From: Candidatus Barnesiella excrementigallinarum | Lineage (GTDB): Bacteria; Bacteroidota; Bacteroidia; Bacteroidales; Barnesiellaceae | Assembly: GCA_019114445.1 (NCBI GenBank) | Contig: DXFL01000014.1 | Location: 1-64,000 of the forward strand | DNA length: 64,000 bases | Direction: 5' to 3' | Part shown: piece by piece, positions 35,386 through 46,800 of the stretch | How the letters are laid out: every line of letters begins with the position of its first letter | Position numbering within the stretch: position 1 is the stretch's first letter | Made by a program: the position numbers and the translations under genes | Notes under the pieces: model-generated | What the model saw: the letters and a program-made list of their open reading frames with translations, nothing else | Databases searched by the model: none | Told to the model about the DNA's origin: nothing

Positions 35386-35425
35386 AACAGGACGAAGCAC
35401 CGACTAATCGGCGCTTCGTCCTGTT
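35386..35425. terminator. Bidirectional terminator between the porin gene and miaA
   Basis: AACAGGACGAAGC(A)CCGA/TCGG(C)GCTTCGTCCTGTT: a stem of about 17 bp with one mismatch and a CTAA loop. Confidence 0.85.
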
Positions 35426-35443
35426 CTCATATTCAAGGTTTGC

Positions 35444-36361
35444 CTATAAAGCGGCCATTCGTTCGTCTATACGGGCGATTTTCTCGTCGAGGGGGAGTGC
35501 GGCATCGAGCCAAAAGATAGAGAATCCCCGCCGTTCCATACCTCTGAACCAAGTCATTTGCCGTTTGGCAAACTGGTGTATGGCAATTTCGAGAAGCGAA
35601 ACCATCTGTTCGTAGGAGGTCCGCCCGATGAGGTATTCGGTAATGTATTTATATTCAAGCCCGTAGTAAATGAGCGATTCGGGGTCTATGCCCCGGTCGA
35701 GCAGACCTTGTACTTCGGCCACCATACCCTGTTCGAGCCGGTCGCGCAGCCGTTTCGATATTTTTTCGCGTCGGCTTTCCCGGTCGATATTCACACCTAT
35801 GATGAGGGCATTTTTAACCGGGTTGGGAATTAGTTTTTCGGGTTCTTGCCGCGAGTAATATTCGGCAATTTCGATGGCTCGGATTGCCCGTTTGCAAGTA
35901 TCGGTATCGGTTTGGTTGTGCAGGGTTTTATAGCTTTTCAGAATCGCTTCCAGTTCGGGGAGCGATTTTTGTGCAAGACTTTCGCGCAAGGCTTTGTTTT
36001 CGGGTACGGGGGGTAGGGAATATCCTTTGAGAACCGCTTCTAAATAAAGTCCGGTTCCCCCGCAGAGGATAGGAGTTTTCCCTCGGCCTACAATATCGGC
36101 ATAGGCGATGTTGTAGTCGCGGATATATTCAAACAGGTTGTATTTGTATCCGGGAGGACAAATATCGATGAGGTGATAAGGGATTGTTTTTCCTTCGACC
36201 GTATATTCCGACAGATCTTTACCGGTACCGATGTCCATCGAACGGTATATTTGGCGGGAGTCGGCACTGATGATTTCGGTGTCGAGATGAGCCGCCAAAG
36301 CAACGGCCAAAGTTGTTTTCCCGGAGGCCGTAGGTCCCAGTATGGTTATTAAATCGAGCAT
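35444..36361 (-). CDS. miaA: tRNA dimethylallyltransferase
   Basis: The 305-aa protein adds a dimethylallyl group to A37 of tRNAs reading codons that start with U. It shows the P-loop GPTASGKTT (9-17), SADSRQIYRSMDIGTGK, the PYHLIDI block, GGTGLYLEAVLKG, and the C-terminal AKRQMTWFRG motif. It is the last gene of a three-gene minus-strand unit (DPP IV, membrane Nudix-like protein, miaA). Only 1 bp separates it from the preceding gene, so translation is probably coupled. Confidence 0.95.
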   Translation of the reverse strand: MLDLITILGPTASGKTTLAVALAAHLDTEIISADSRQIYRSMDIGTGKDLSEYTVEGKTIPYHLIDICPPGYKYNLFEYIRDYNIAYADIVGRGKTPILCGGTGLYLEAVLKGYSLPPVPENKALRESLAQKSLPELEAILKSYKTLHNQTDTDTCKRAIRAIEIAEYYSRQEPEKLIPNPVKNALIIGVNIDRESRREKISKRLRDRLEQGMVAEVQGLLDRGIDPESLIYYGLEYKYITEYLIGRTSYEQMVSLLEIAIHQFAKRQMTWFRGMERRGFSIFWLDAALPLDEKIARIDERMAAL

Positions 36362-36362
36362 T

Positions 36363-37640
36363 TTAAGCGTTAGAAGAGTTCTTTTTGGAACGTATTTTAT
36401 TAATCCATTTGTGTATGCGGTATAACAATTGGTCTTCGTTGTGGCGGCTTATATAAAGCCATAGCGGATCGTCGAACTCGATGTCCAGTGTGTCGAGTTT
36501 GTGGAATGAGAATGAAGGTTTGTATCCCTTCATATACCTTCTTGTCCCGTTGCTGTAATAGGTTTTTGCGGTAGTTACGATTGTGTAGAAGCGGGAATAA
36601 GACTCTTTGAAAAGAGGGTACAGTTTATGCTTGTGGAATAGTCGGGTAACCTCTTCTGCGGTATACCAGCGACCGCCGTATTGCGACAGTTTGTCTATTT
36701 CTTCGTCGGGAATAAATAGTACATAGAGGCCAACCCGGCGCCATAATTCGTTGGAAACGGCCGAGGAGATGTGGTGTAGATCGGGGGCATTTATGCCGAG
36801 TTCTTCTTGTACGATTTGTTGGGCTTTCAATTTCTCTTCGGCAAGAGTTGTGCAATAGTCGGTGTAACGGTGAATGGGTACATCGAGCCCTTTCCCGCTG
36901 TTGAATTCAAATTCGTCGCCTTTGTTTTCAATAAGATAAATTTTCCCTTGACCGATAATCATGATACGAATTACAGTAAAGAAATAATCCATATTGGAAT
37001 TTCTTTTCCTTTCGTGGTTTTTGACGAGTTGCAGTATGAGTATGCGGCGGATAAATTCGAATATGATAATGGCGATACATAATCCTAATGGGAAATAATA
37101 ATAGAAATATTCGCCGGTACGGCTGCTTTTTCCCACACCGCATAAAAAGAGAGTCCACGATAAGACCGTTATAAGTATGCCCCCAATCAAAATCAGTCGG
37201 AGAATGTAGTGTGTTTCGTAACGGCTGAAATCGCCCAACAGATGCCGTTCGCGAATGCCGCCCCGTTTCAGTATGCACTGGTGGCAGAACGACGGCTGTA
37301 TGTTGCGATGCCTGAACAGATAGAGCAACAGGGTCATGCAAGGAGCAAGGAACAATACGATGGGAACGGCTCGACAATCCAGCAGAACAAGGAGAGCTTC
37401 TACTATTCCACCCAATGTCATGGCCCAGCCGGTAGTCCAACTGATGATACCGCAACCGTCGGGATATTGTATTTGCCGATATGAAAAAATGATCCACAAA
37501 ACCCCGATAACAATAGCTGCCGGAATGGTAACGTACTCATGGAGCGAAGGAGCCAATCCCCATATAAGAATGGCGGGAGCCAATCCTAAGGAATAGATGT
37601 TAGTCCAGTTTATTTGATATCTTTTTTTATTATTTCCCAT
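36363..37640 (-). CDS. Membrane protein with degenerate Nudix-like C-terminal domain
   Basis: The 425-aa protein has about seven hydrophobic segments in residues 15-215 (GLAPAILIWGLAP, YVTIPAAIVIGVLWIIF, CMTLLLYLF, LRLILIGGILITVLSW, PLGLCIAIIIFEFI). A small CHQC pair lies in a cytoplasmic loop. The soluble C-terminal part contains GKIYLIENKG and AQQIVQEELGI, which resembles a Nudix box (REUxEExGU) with the first catalytic residues lost, followed by RWYTAEEVTRLF as in Nudix proteins. It may therefore bind rather than cut a nucleotide. It sits between DPP IV and miaA in one operon. I do not know a characterised homologue. Confidence 0.6.
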   Translation of the reverse strand: MGNNKKRYQINWTNIYSLGLAPAILIWGLAPSLHEYVTIPAAIVIGVLWIIFSYRQIQYPDGCGIISWTTGWAMTLGGIVEALLVLLDCRAVPIVLFLAPCMTLLLYLFRHRNIQPSFCHQCILKRGGIRERHLLGDFSRYETHYILRLILIGGILITVLSWTLFLCGVGKSSRTGEYFYYYFPLGLCIAIIIFEFIRRILILQLVKNHERKRNSNMDYFFTVIRIMIIGQGKIYLIENKGDEFEFNSGKGLDVPIHRYTDYCTTLAEEKLKAQQIVQEELGINAPDLHHISSAVSNELWRRVGLYVLFIPDEEIDKLSQYGGRWYTAEEVTRLFHKHKLYPLFKESYSRFYTIVTTAKTYYSNGTRRYMKGYKPSFSFHKLDTLDIEFDDPLWLYISRHNEDQLLYRIHKWINKIRSKKNSSNA

Positions 37641-37671
37641 GAGACTTTGATTCGGGGGGCTAAGTAGGGAT

Positions 37672-39849
37672 TTATTTCAGTTTGTCGGTAAAGAAGTTGC
37701 ACACTTTGGTAAAAAGATGATGACGGGTATTGCACCCTCGTATGTGGTGATCCTTGTTGGTATATATTTGGGTGTCGAATTGTTTTCCGGCTTCGACGAG
37801 AGCTGCCGAATATTGCAGCGTATTGAGGTAATGGACATTGTCGTCGGCCGTGCCCGAAACGAGCAACAAGCTCCCTTTCAGATTCGCCGCATGGGTAATG
37901 GGAGCCGATTGTTCGTAGCCGTCGCTGTTTTCTTTGGGGGTGCGCATGAACCGTTCGGCGTAAATGGTGTCGTAGTATCGCCAGTCGGTTACGGGGGCAA
38001 TGGCTACCCCGGCACGATAGATTCCGTTGCCGGTCGACATGGCCATGAGTGTTTCGTATCCGCCGTAGCTCCACCCGTATATGCCTATGCGGGAGCCATC
38101 TACATAAGGTAGTGTGCGCATATATTCGGCACCGGCTACTTGGTCTTCGGTTTCGAATTTTCCGAGTTGCATATATACGGCTGTTTCGTAAGCCCGGCTA
38201 CGTCCGCCGGTACCCCGGCCGTCGACGCAGGCCACAATGAAGCCTTGTTCTGCCAAATAGTATTCCCAATCGATTCCCCATTTATCTAAAACCGATTGCG
38301 AGCCGGGTCCGCTATATTGCGACATGACTACCGGATAGCGTTTCGAGGGGTCGAAGTTCGAAGGTTTCAGCAAAAAACCGTTCATTCGGTCGCCGGCATT
38401 GTTGGGGCAGGTAAAGAATTCTTTTTGGGGCAACTTGCATTGGGCTATCCATGTTTTGAGGGTAGCGTTGTCTTCGAGTGTGCGCAAGGTTTTGCCTCGT
38501 GCGTCGCATACGGTTACGACAAGGGGCTCGTTGCTACTGCTGTATCGGTTGATAAAATAGCTGCACGAAGGATTGAATACAGCCGTGTTTGTTCCGGTTT
38601 TTCCCGACAGTTTGGTCTCGACACCTTTTTCGGTTATTTTGTAAACGGCTTTGTAAAGGGGACCTTCTTGGTTCGATTCGTAGAAGTAGGCTCCGTTTTT
38701 ATCGTCGTAGCCCAAGAATGCCGTTATGTTCCATTCGCCTCGGGTAATTTGTTTGGCCAAAGCTCCGTTGTAGTTATAACGGTAAAGGTGTTGATAGCCG
38801 CTACGGCAACTTGCCATGATGAAAAAATCGGGATAGAATACGATATTGTCAAGTGCCGATTCGTTTATCCATGCCTTGTCGGTTTCGCGCAACAGTAATT
38901 TGGATACTCCCGATAAGGGATTTACCGCATAGATATCCATTTGGTTTTGCGTGCGATTGAGGGTAATTACTGCCAATCGGCTGGGATCGGGGGTAAATTT
39001 AATTCGGGGGATATAGCTGTCGGCCGGTATGGGCAGTTTCATCTCTTTCAGGGCACGGGTTTCTACGGTATAAGAGAATACCGATACGCGGGAATTGGTC
39101 TCGCCTGCTACGGGATATTTGTAGGTGAAATAGCCCGGATAGAGCCTGTATTCGGGATAGGCGGGGCAATACCCTTCGTAGAGCGAAAACGAATATTCGG
39201 GTACTTGGCTTTCGTCGAATTTCACGAATGCCAGTGTAGCGTCATCGGGCGACCACTGTAAAGTCGAGGTTAAGGCAAATTCCTCTTCGTACACCCAGTC
39301 GGGTACGCCGTTGATAATCTTGTTGCGCTCGCCATCGCGGGTTACAGCCACCTCGGTACCATAGTCGAGTTTTTTGATAAAAATATTGTTATCCCGTACG
39401 AATGCTACCATTCGGCCGTTAGGCGAATAGACGGCGGCTTGCTGTTTCCCGCCTTCGGAGAGGGGTTTCAACAGATTGCGTCGTATTTCGAAAGTGTAGT
39501 AGGTGGCTTTGAACGAGCGGCGATAAATCTTTTCCGAGTCGGCATAAATGAGTAAATGCTTCTCGTCGGGACTGAGGGCAAAACCGTCGAACTGTTTCAA
39601 TTCACATTCCCGTGCTGTTTTTACGTCGAAAAGAGTATCAACTTCGTGGCCTGTGCGGTATTCGCATTTTACGATACGGGTATTACCGTTTGTTGCCGTA
39701 TAATAGTGTATACCGTCGGTCGAAGGATACGATTCCGGTACATCTTGGGGCCGGAATTTTCCCGATGTAATATCGTCGAGAGTAAAAGCTCTTGCAGAAA
39801 TGGGGAGCAGCGTAATGGCGCATAAAATGATAAAGGCTATTTTTTTCAT
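37672..39849 (-). CDS. Dipeptidyl peptidase IV (S9B prolyl peptidase)
   Basis: The 725-aa protein has a signal peptide (MKKIAFIILCAITLLPISARA), a beta-propeller N-terminal half and an alpha/beta-hydrolase C-terminal domain. The catalytic triad is visible: Ser594 in GWSYGGY, Asp670 in GTADDNVHY and His701 in NKDHHIRG. The double-Glu motif that holds the substrate's N-terminus is kept (DWVYEEE, residues 184-190). It therefore should cut X-Pro dipeptides from peptide N-termini in the periplasm or at the surface, as in P. gingivalis and gut Bacteroidales. It is the first gene of the operon ending in miaA. Confidence 0.93.
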   Translation of the reverse strand: MKKIAFIILCAITLLPISARAFTLDDITSGKFRPQDVPESYPSTDGIHYYTATNGNTRIVKCEYRTGHEVDTLFDVKTARECELKQFDGFALSPDEKHLLIYADSEKIYRRSFKATYYTFEIRRNLLKPLSEGGKQQAAVYSPNGRMVAFVRDNNIFIKKLDYGTEVAVTRDGERNKIINGVPDWVYEEEFALTSTLQWSPDDATLAFVKFDESQVPEYSFSLYEGYCPAYPEYRLYPGYFTYKYPVAGETNSRVSVFSYTVETRALKEMKLPIPADSYIPRIKFTPDPSRLAVITLNRTQNQMDIYAVNPLSGVSKLLLRETDKAWINESALDNIVFYPDFFIMASCRSGYQHLYRYNYNGALAKQITRGEWNITAFLGYDDKNGAYFYESNQEGPLYKAVYKITEKGVETKLSGKTGTNTAVFNPSCSYFINRYSSSNEPLVVTVCDARGKTLRTLEDNATLKTWIAQCKLPQKEFFTCPNNAGDRMNGFLLKPSNFDPSKRYPVVMSQYSGPGSQSVLDKWGIDWEYYLAEQGFIVACVDGRGTGGRSRAYETAVYMQLGKFETEDQVAGAEYMRTLPYVDGSRIGIYGWSYGGYETLMAMSTGNGIYRAGVAIAPVTDWRYYDTIYAERFMRTPKENSDGYEQSAPITHAANLKGSLLLVSGTADDNVHYLNTLQYSAALVEAGKQFDTQIYTNKDHHIRGCNTRHHLFTKVCNFFTDKLK

Positions 39850-40025
39850 TGCACGAATGATGATAAATTCTGTTTTTTTATTGGCTTATATTTCTCCGAA
39901 GGCTCAGTACATTGTACTAAAAACAATCGGATTTTTTTCTATTACAAAAGTAGAAAAAATACAATAAAGAAAAGTATATATATAAAGATTAACAAATTTC
40001 ATGATGATTTAATAGGCCCAACGTC
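39850..40025. promoter_or_regulatory. DPP IV promoter region with small palindrome
   Basis: A minus-strand -7 box TACTTTTG (39945-39952) lies about 96 bp before the DPP IV start. No good TTTG is found 20 bp further up. AGTAC-ATT-GTACT (39906-39918) lies just downstream of the start of transcription and could be an operator. Confidence 0.45.
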
Positions 40026-40161
40026 GAATTTGAAAACTGCGTTCCCATTTGCCTCTGCGCTCACCTTTGCGTATCTTTACATAAGATAAGATGCGGTTCG
40101 GCATAGTAAAATTGAAAACTTCGTTTTCATTTGCCTCTGCACTCACCTTTCACTATCTTTG
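40026..40161 (+). repeat. Two tandem copies (B, C) of a promoter repeat; copy C drives ruvA
   Basis: Copy B (40026-40079) and copy C (40090-40161) share GAAAAC, then CATTTGCCTCTGC(G/A)CTCACCTTT, then CGTATCTTTA or CACTATCTTTG. Copy C has the hairpin TGAAAAC-TTC-GTTTTCA and a perfect -7 (TATCTTTG, 40154-40161), 29 bp before the ruvA ATG. Its leading part GATGCGGTTCGGCATAGTAA is repeated at 51.2 kb. Confidence 0.8.
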
Positions 40162-40190
40162 CTCCCCGAACACACAAAAAGATTATAGTT

Positions 40191-40772
40191 ATGATAGAAT
40201 ATATTACGGGCGAGGTGGTCGAACTTACCCCTGCCACGGCGGTCGTGGAGTGTATGGGTATAGGCTATTTGCTCAATATTTCGTTGAATACCTATTCGTG
40301 TTTGTCGAAGGGTAAATCCACTCGTCTGTATGTTTACGAGGCGATTCGTGAAGATGCCTATCAACTTTACGGTTTCGGCGATCGCCATGAGCGGGAGTTG
40401 TTCGTCTTGCTCATTTCGGTTTCGGGCGTGGGACCCAATACGGCCCGTATGATATTGTCGTCGTTGAATCCCTCGGAATTGGAGCAGGCTATTGCTTCGG
40501 AAAATTTGGGTTTGCTGAAATCGGTGAAGGGAATAGGCGCGAAAACCGCGCAACGTGTAATTGTTGACTTGAAAGATAAAATAAAACCTACCGACAATCC
40601 GTTAGTAATAAGTACGCCCGCAGCCTCGGAAATTTACGAGGAGGCCGTGGCAGCGTTGGTAATGCTTGGGTTCTCACAGCCTCAATCACAAAAAGCCGTG
40701 CAGAAACTGTTGCGCGAAACCCCCTCTTTGCGGGTCGAAGAGGTGATTAAGCAGGCCTTGAAAATGCTCTGA
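40191..40772 (+). CDS. ruvA: Holliday junction branch migration protein RuvA
   Basis: The 193-aa protein starts [14 protein letters not shown], the usual RuvA N-terminal OB fold. It has the two helix-hairpin-helix motifs ([19 protein letters not shown] and [21 protein letters not shown]) and a C-terminal RuvB-interacting helical domain ([21 protein letters not shown]). It binds four-way DNA junctions as a tetramer and directs RuvB-driven branch migration. ATG 40191 is chosen because the upstream extension of the frame covers the promoter. sprA starts 56 bp downstream, so the two may be co-transcribed. Confidence 0.96.
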   Translation: MIEYITGEVVELTPATAVVECMGIGYLLNISLNTYSCLSKGKSTRLYVYEAIREDAYQLYGFGDRHERELFVLLISVSGVGPNTARMILSSLNPSELEQAIASENLGLLKSVKGIGAKTAQRVIVDLKDKIKPTDNPLVISTPAASEIYEEAVAALVMLGFSQPQSQKAVQKLLRETPSLRVEEVIKQALKML

Positions 40773-40828
40773 GCCCCAACGTTGTCGCCTGTATGACAAA
40801 GAGGCGAGCTTTTGAGTAGGAGTATCGA

Positions 40829-43800
40829 ATGAGAAGACGGATAAGGATTGGTTCAATAGTAGCATTGACGGTAAGCGGATTAGGGGTCTATTCCGCTTTT
40901 GCCGCTTTGCAGGCTCCCGAACAACAGGAGCTCCCTGCTCCCGAACGACAGGAGCAGACGACTGGCGATACCCAACCGGCCGCTCCCACCTCCGAACCGT
41001 TGCATTATCCGGTGGCGAAAACCGTTCCCGAATCGTATGACGAGATAGACCAAAAGGCTCCGGTGGATTTGAAGAACCCGTCGAACCTGAAAACCGAGGT
41101 AGAGTATGACCCGGAGACCAACTGTTATGTAATTCATACACGAGTGGCAGGGGTCGATGTTTGTACCCCCTTTATGCTGTCGGCCGAAGAGTACAACGAC
41201 TATACGCTGCGCAAGTCCATGCAGCAATATTACCGGGAGCGAAATGCCCAAAATTTTGCCGAGAATAGCAAGTCGGAATTCAATTTCCTCGATATGAACT
41301 TCTCGCTCGGCCCGTTGGAAAAAGTATTCGGTCCGGGTGGCGTGCAGTTGAAGACACAAGGGTCGATCGAGTTGAACATGGGTTTGAAATATAACAAGCT
41401 CGACAATCCGGCGTTGCCGATGAGTTCCCGCAAGAAAACCTATTTCGATTTCGACGAAAAAATACAGGCTTCGGTAACCGCCAAAGTGGGCGACAAGATG
41501 TCGTTCAATATGAATTACAATACCGATGCTACTTTCGATTTCGATTCTAAAAACCTTAAATTGCAATATCAAGGGAAAGAGGACGAAATTATCAAAAACA
41601 TCGAGGCGGGTAATGTGAGTATGACTACCGGTTCGTCGCTGATTCGGGGAAGTACTTCTTTGTTTGGAGTGAAAACCACCATGCAGTTCGGCAAACTCAC
41701 AGCTACGGCTCTTATCTCGCAACAGCAGTCCGAGTCGAAAACTGTCAATGCGAGCGGTGGTGCACAGACTACTCCTTTCGAAATAAGTGTCGACGCTTAT
41801 GACGAGAACCGCCATTTCTTTTTGGCTCATTTCTTTCGGGACAATTACGACAAGTTTGCCTCCAAATTGCCTTATGTTTCGTCGGGAGTAAGCATAAACC
41901 GTATAGAGGTATGGATTACCAACAAGCAAGGTAGTTACGAAGAGGCTCGTAATATTGTGGGTTTCATGGATTTGGCCGAGAATGTGCATATTGGTAATGA
42001 ACATTGGATTTCGGCTACGGCTCAGGCAAACCCCATGAACAACTCCAACTCGTTGTATGCCGAAATTAAAAATGCCTATCCCGATGCCCGTAATATCAAT
42101 TTGGTAACCCAAGCATTGGAGCCTCTTTCGGTTTATGGAATCGAGGGCGGGCAAGATTATGTGAAAATCGAGAGTGCCCGTAAACTCTCCTCCTCGGAGT
42201 ATACTTTGAACGAGCAGTTGGGATATATATCGTTGAAAAGCAAACTGAACGCCGACGAGATGATTGCGGTCGCCTACGAGTATACCTATAACGGACAGGT
42301 ATACCAAGTGGGTGAATTTTCGGGCGATATTACCGATACGGACCAATGCCTCTTCTTGAAAATGTTGAAGGGGTCTACCATTTCTACCTCGTTGCCCATT
42401 TGGGATTTGATGATGAAGAATGTCTATTCTTTGGGCGCTTATCAGGTGCAAAAAGATAAATTCCGCCTTTACATCAAATACAAGAACGACTCGACCGGTG
42501 TGGCGGTAAACAATATCCAAGCTGGCAACATTGCCAATAAAACCCTTTTGCAGGTGATGAACCTCGACCGCTTGGATGCCAATGAAACGGAGTATTCCGA
42601 CGGAATCTTCGACTACATCGAGGGGTATACCATTCAATCGTCCAACGGTCGTATCATCTTCCCCGTAGTAGAGCCATTCGGTAGCCACTTGGCCGCACAG
42701 ATAGGCAATTCGGAAATTGCCAAAAAGTATGTATATCAAGAGTTGTACGATTCGACTTTGACTATCGCCCAGCAGAACACCGAAAAGAACAAGTTCATTA
42801 TGACCGGCGAATATAAAGCCTCGTCGGGAGCCGAGATCAGTTTGAATGCCATGAACGTGCCTCGGGGGTCGGTTGTGGTGACCGCCGGCGGTATGACGTT
42901 GGTCGAGAACTCCGATTATATTGTCGACTATGCCATGGGTGTGGTAACCATATTGAACCAAAGTATTATCGAGTCGGGTACGCCCATTAGCGTGTCGCTC
43001 GAAAACCAATCGATGTTCAATATGCAGCGAAAGACCATGTTGGGTCTCGACCTAAACTATGCCTTCTCCAAAGATTTCAATGTAGGAGCCACCATTATGC
43101 ACCTTTCCGAAAAGCCTTTGACCGAAAAGGTGAGTATGGGCGATGAGGTGTTGAATAATACGTTGTGGGGTGTAAACCTCTCGTATAATACCGATTTTCT
43201 GTGGCTTACCAATTTGATGAACAAGATCCCGACGGTCAATGCCACAGCTCCTTCGACCCTTGCCGTTACCGCCGAGTTTGCACAACTCGTTCCCCATCGC
43301 TCCAAAACGGGCAGTTCGCAAGGTACGTCGTATATCGACGATTTCGAATCGACACAAACCGGTCTCGATTTGAAGTCGCCCTATTCGTGGACACTGGCCT
43401 CTACGCCATACGATCCTGCTTCCGATGCCCTTTTCCCCGAAGCTCGCTACTCCAACGACGTGCGTTACGGTCAAAACCGGGCCTTGTTATCGTGGTATTA
43501 CATCGACCGAATGTTCACGCAGAAAAATTCGAATTTGATACCATCTCACTTGAAAAACGATTTGGACCAACTTTCCAATCCCTATGTGCGGGAGGTGAGC
43601 GTGCGGGAAATATTCCCCAACAAGGAGATGAACTACGGCGAATCGACTACGTTGCAAACTCTTAACCTATCGTTTTATCCGCAGGAGCGTGGCCCTTATA
43701 ACCTCGATGCCGACAATATCGATGGTCAAGGCCTTTTACTGAATCCGACGAAACGGTGGGGCGGTATCATGCGGAAAATGGACTATACCGATTTCGAGTC

Positions 43801-46800
43801 GTCCAATATCGAATATATCCAATTTTGGCTTATGGACCCCTTCTTGGACGAGAACCAAACCAACCACAAAGGTGGAGACCTCTATTTCAATTTGGGCGAG
43901 GTGTCGGAGGATATACTCAAAGACGGCATGAAATCGTTCGAGAATGGTTTGCCCATCGATGGCGACACCACACAAATAGCTACTACGGTATGGGGAAAAG
44001 TCTCTAAGCGACAGTCGCTCACGTATGCATTCGATAATACCAGTGGGGCACGTTCGTTGCAGGATGTGGGATTGGACGGGTTGACCAATGACGAGGAGTA
44101 TGGATTCTCGTCCTATAAGGAATATTTGGCAAAACTCGAATCGAAATTGTCGCCCGCAGTGGTCGAGGCGATGAGGCAGGATCAGTTTTCACCCTTTAAC
44201 GACCCGGCCGGCGATAATTACCATTTTTATCGTGGGCACGATTATGACGATGCGCAAACCTCTATTCTCGACCGTTATAAACGTTATAACGGAACCGAAG
44301 GCAACTCGCGTTCGACCGAGGAGGTAGACGACTCGTATTATCAGTCGTCCAAGAGTGTCCCCGATGTGGAGGATATCAATCAAGATAACACGCTGAACGA
44401 ATACGAACGCTATTACCAGTATCGCATATCGTTGTGCCCCGACAGTCTTGTGGTAGGGAAAAACTACATTACCGATATGCGCGAGACGACGGTACCCCTC
44501 CGCAACGGGCAAGAGGGACGGGCTGTATGGTACCAGTTCAAAGTGCCTTTGTCGCAACCGCAGAAAAAGGTGGGATCCATTCAAGATTTCAAGACCATAC
44601 GTTTTATTCGTATGTTCATGACCGGTTTTGAGGTGGAGACCCATTTGCGCTTTGCCACGTTGGAGCTGGTGCGGGGCGAATGGCGAACTTACGATTATGC
44701 CCTGAACCAAATGGGCGATGTGCCGGCTCGGGGCAATTTAGATGTTTCGGTGGTGAACATAGAGGAAAATGCCGGACAGGTGCCTGTCAATTATGTGTTG
44801 CCTCCCGGAGTAACCCGTATCATCGACCCGGGACAGTCGCAGATTACCCAACTCAACGAACAGGCCATGTCGTTGAAAGTAACCGATTTGCAAACGGGCG
44901 AATCGCGTGCCGTATACAAAAACAGCGGTATGGATATGCGTACCTACAAACGGTTGCAGATGTTTGTCCATGCCGAAAGTCTTATCGACGACAATACCAA
45001 CCTGCGTGATGGCGACATCTCGGTATTTTTGAGATTAGGTTCCGATAGCAAGTCGAACTATTACGAATATGAAATTCCCGTTTCGTTAACCGCTCCGGGG
45101 AATTACAGTACCTACAATGCACAGGATCAGGAGGCGGTTTGGCCGGCTTCCAATATGTTCGATTTCCCCTTGTCGCTCTTTACCGAGTTGAAGTTGGAAC
45201 GGAATGCCGAAAAGCGCAAGGACAATTCGGCGGTTACGTTCCTAACTCCCTATTCGATTTACGACCCCGACAAGACACAAAATAAGGTTACGGTGGTGGG
45301 TAATCCTTCGTTGAGCGACGTGCGTACCATGATGATTGGCGTACGCAACAACTCGAATGCAACCAAAGATGTGGTCGTGTGGGTCAACGAAATGCGGTTG
45401 ACCGATTTCGACCAGTCGGGCGGTTGGGCGGCCAAAGCCAATGTAAACCTCGGCCTGTCGGATATTGCCACCCTCAATATTGCCGGCCATGTCGAGACCG
45501 TGGGTTTTGGAGGCATAGACCAAAGCCTCACCGAGCGCAGGCTCGACGATTACTACCAGTATAATATCGCCACAATGGTAGAACTGGGTCGTTTCCTCCC
45601 CGAAAAGGTGAAACTGAGAGCTCCGTTGTTCTATTCACTGACCGAGCAGCGCACCTCGCCCAAATATAATCCGTTGGATCAGGATATTTTGTTAAAAGAT
45701 GCGTTGGATAATGCCGGGAGCAAAGCCGAGCGCGACTCGATAAGCGATGCCTCTATCGAACGGTCTACGGTCGAGAGTTTCAGTCTGTCGGGGGTCACGT
45801 TCGATGTGAAGAGTAAAAATCCCATGCCTTACGACCCGGCTAACTTCTCGATCAGTTATTCCTATAATCGTCAATCCAACCAAGATCCTACAACCGAGTT
45901 CGAGAATACCTACGACTACCGAGGCAGTTTCACGTACTCCTATACTCCTTTTGTGAAACCTTTTGTCCCGTTCAAAGGAATAAAAAGCAAGTCGAAACAT
46001 CTGAAATTCTTCAAGGAGTGGGAGTTGAATTATTTGCCCTCCAATATCGCCTTTAACACCAATATGTCGCGATATTATTACGAACAGCAAATTCGCGATG
46101 TGAGCGGGTCGGGGGGAATGGCTTTACCCACGAGTGTGAGCAAGAGCTTCCTGTGGGACCGCCAGTTCTCGTTGACGTGGAACCTTACCAAATCGCTCAA
46201 TTTCTCGCTGCAAACGATGACGAATGCCCATATCGAAGAACCTGTGGGTGTGGTGAATAAACAACTGTTCCCCGATGAATACGAGTTGTGGAAAGATACC
46301 GTAATGACCAGTATCAAGAATTTGGGTACTCCGTGGAATTACAACCAAACGTTTAATGCTTCATACACGGCTCCGTTTAACAAGATTCCGGCACTCGATT
46401 ATTTGTCGTTCACCGCCAAGTACAATGCTACGTATACTTGGGATCGGGGAGCACAAATCTCTGATGAAATAGAGTTGGGCAACACGGTAAACAATCAAGG
46501 GCAGTTGAGTTTCGACGGGCGGTTCAACTTCGAACAACTGTATAACAAATCGAAATATTTGCAGAAGATAAACCGTCGCTTCTCGTCGAACAACCGAGCG
46601 GCAGCCGCCAAGAAAAACCGGAAGTTCGAGCGCACTATTTTGCTCCGCGAGGATACTACGGTGACGTTGAAACACAACCTCAACAACAAGAAAGTGAAAG
46701 TCGTGGCACGCGACGATGCCGGTAAACGGGTGGCTTTGAAAACGAAAGTTGTCGATGACAACACCATTATGATTCTCGATAAAGGGAAACAGCGGTTGAA

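Noticed and set aside
40880..43009. Long minus-strand open frame (709 codons) opposite sprA
   Set aside because: Antisense shadow of sprA with no recognisable protein features.
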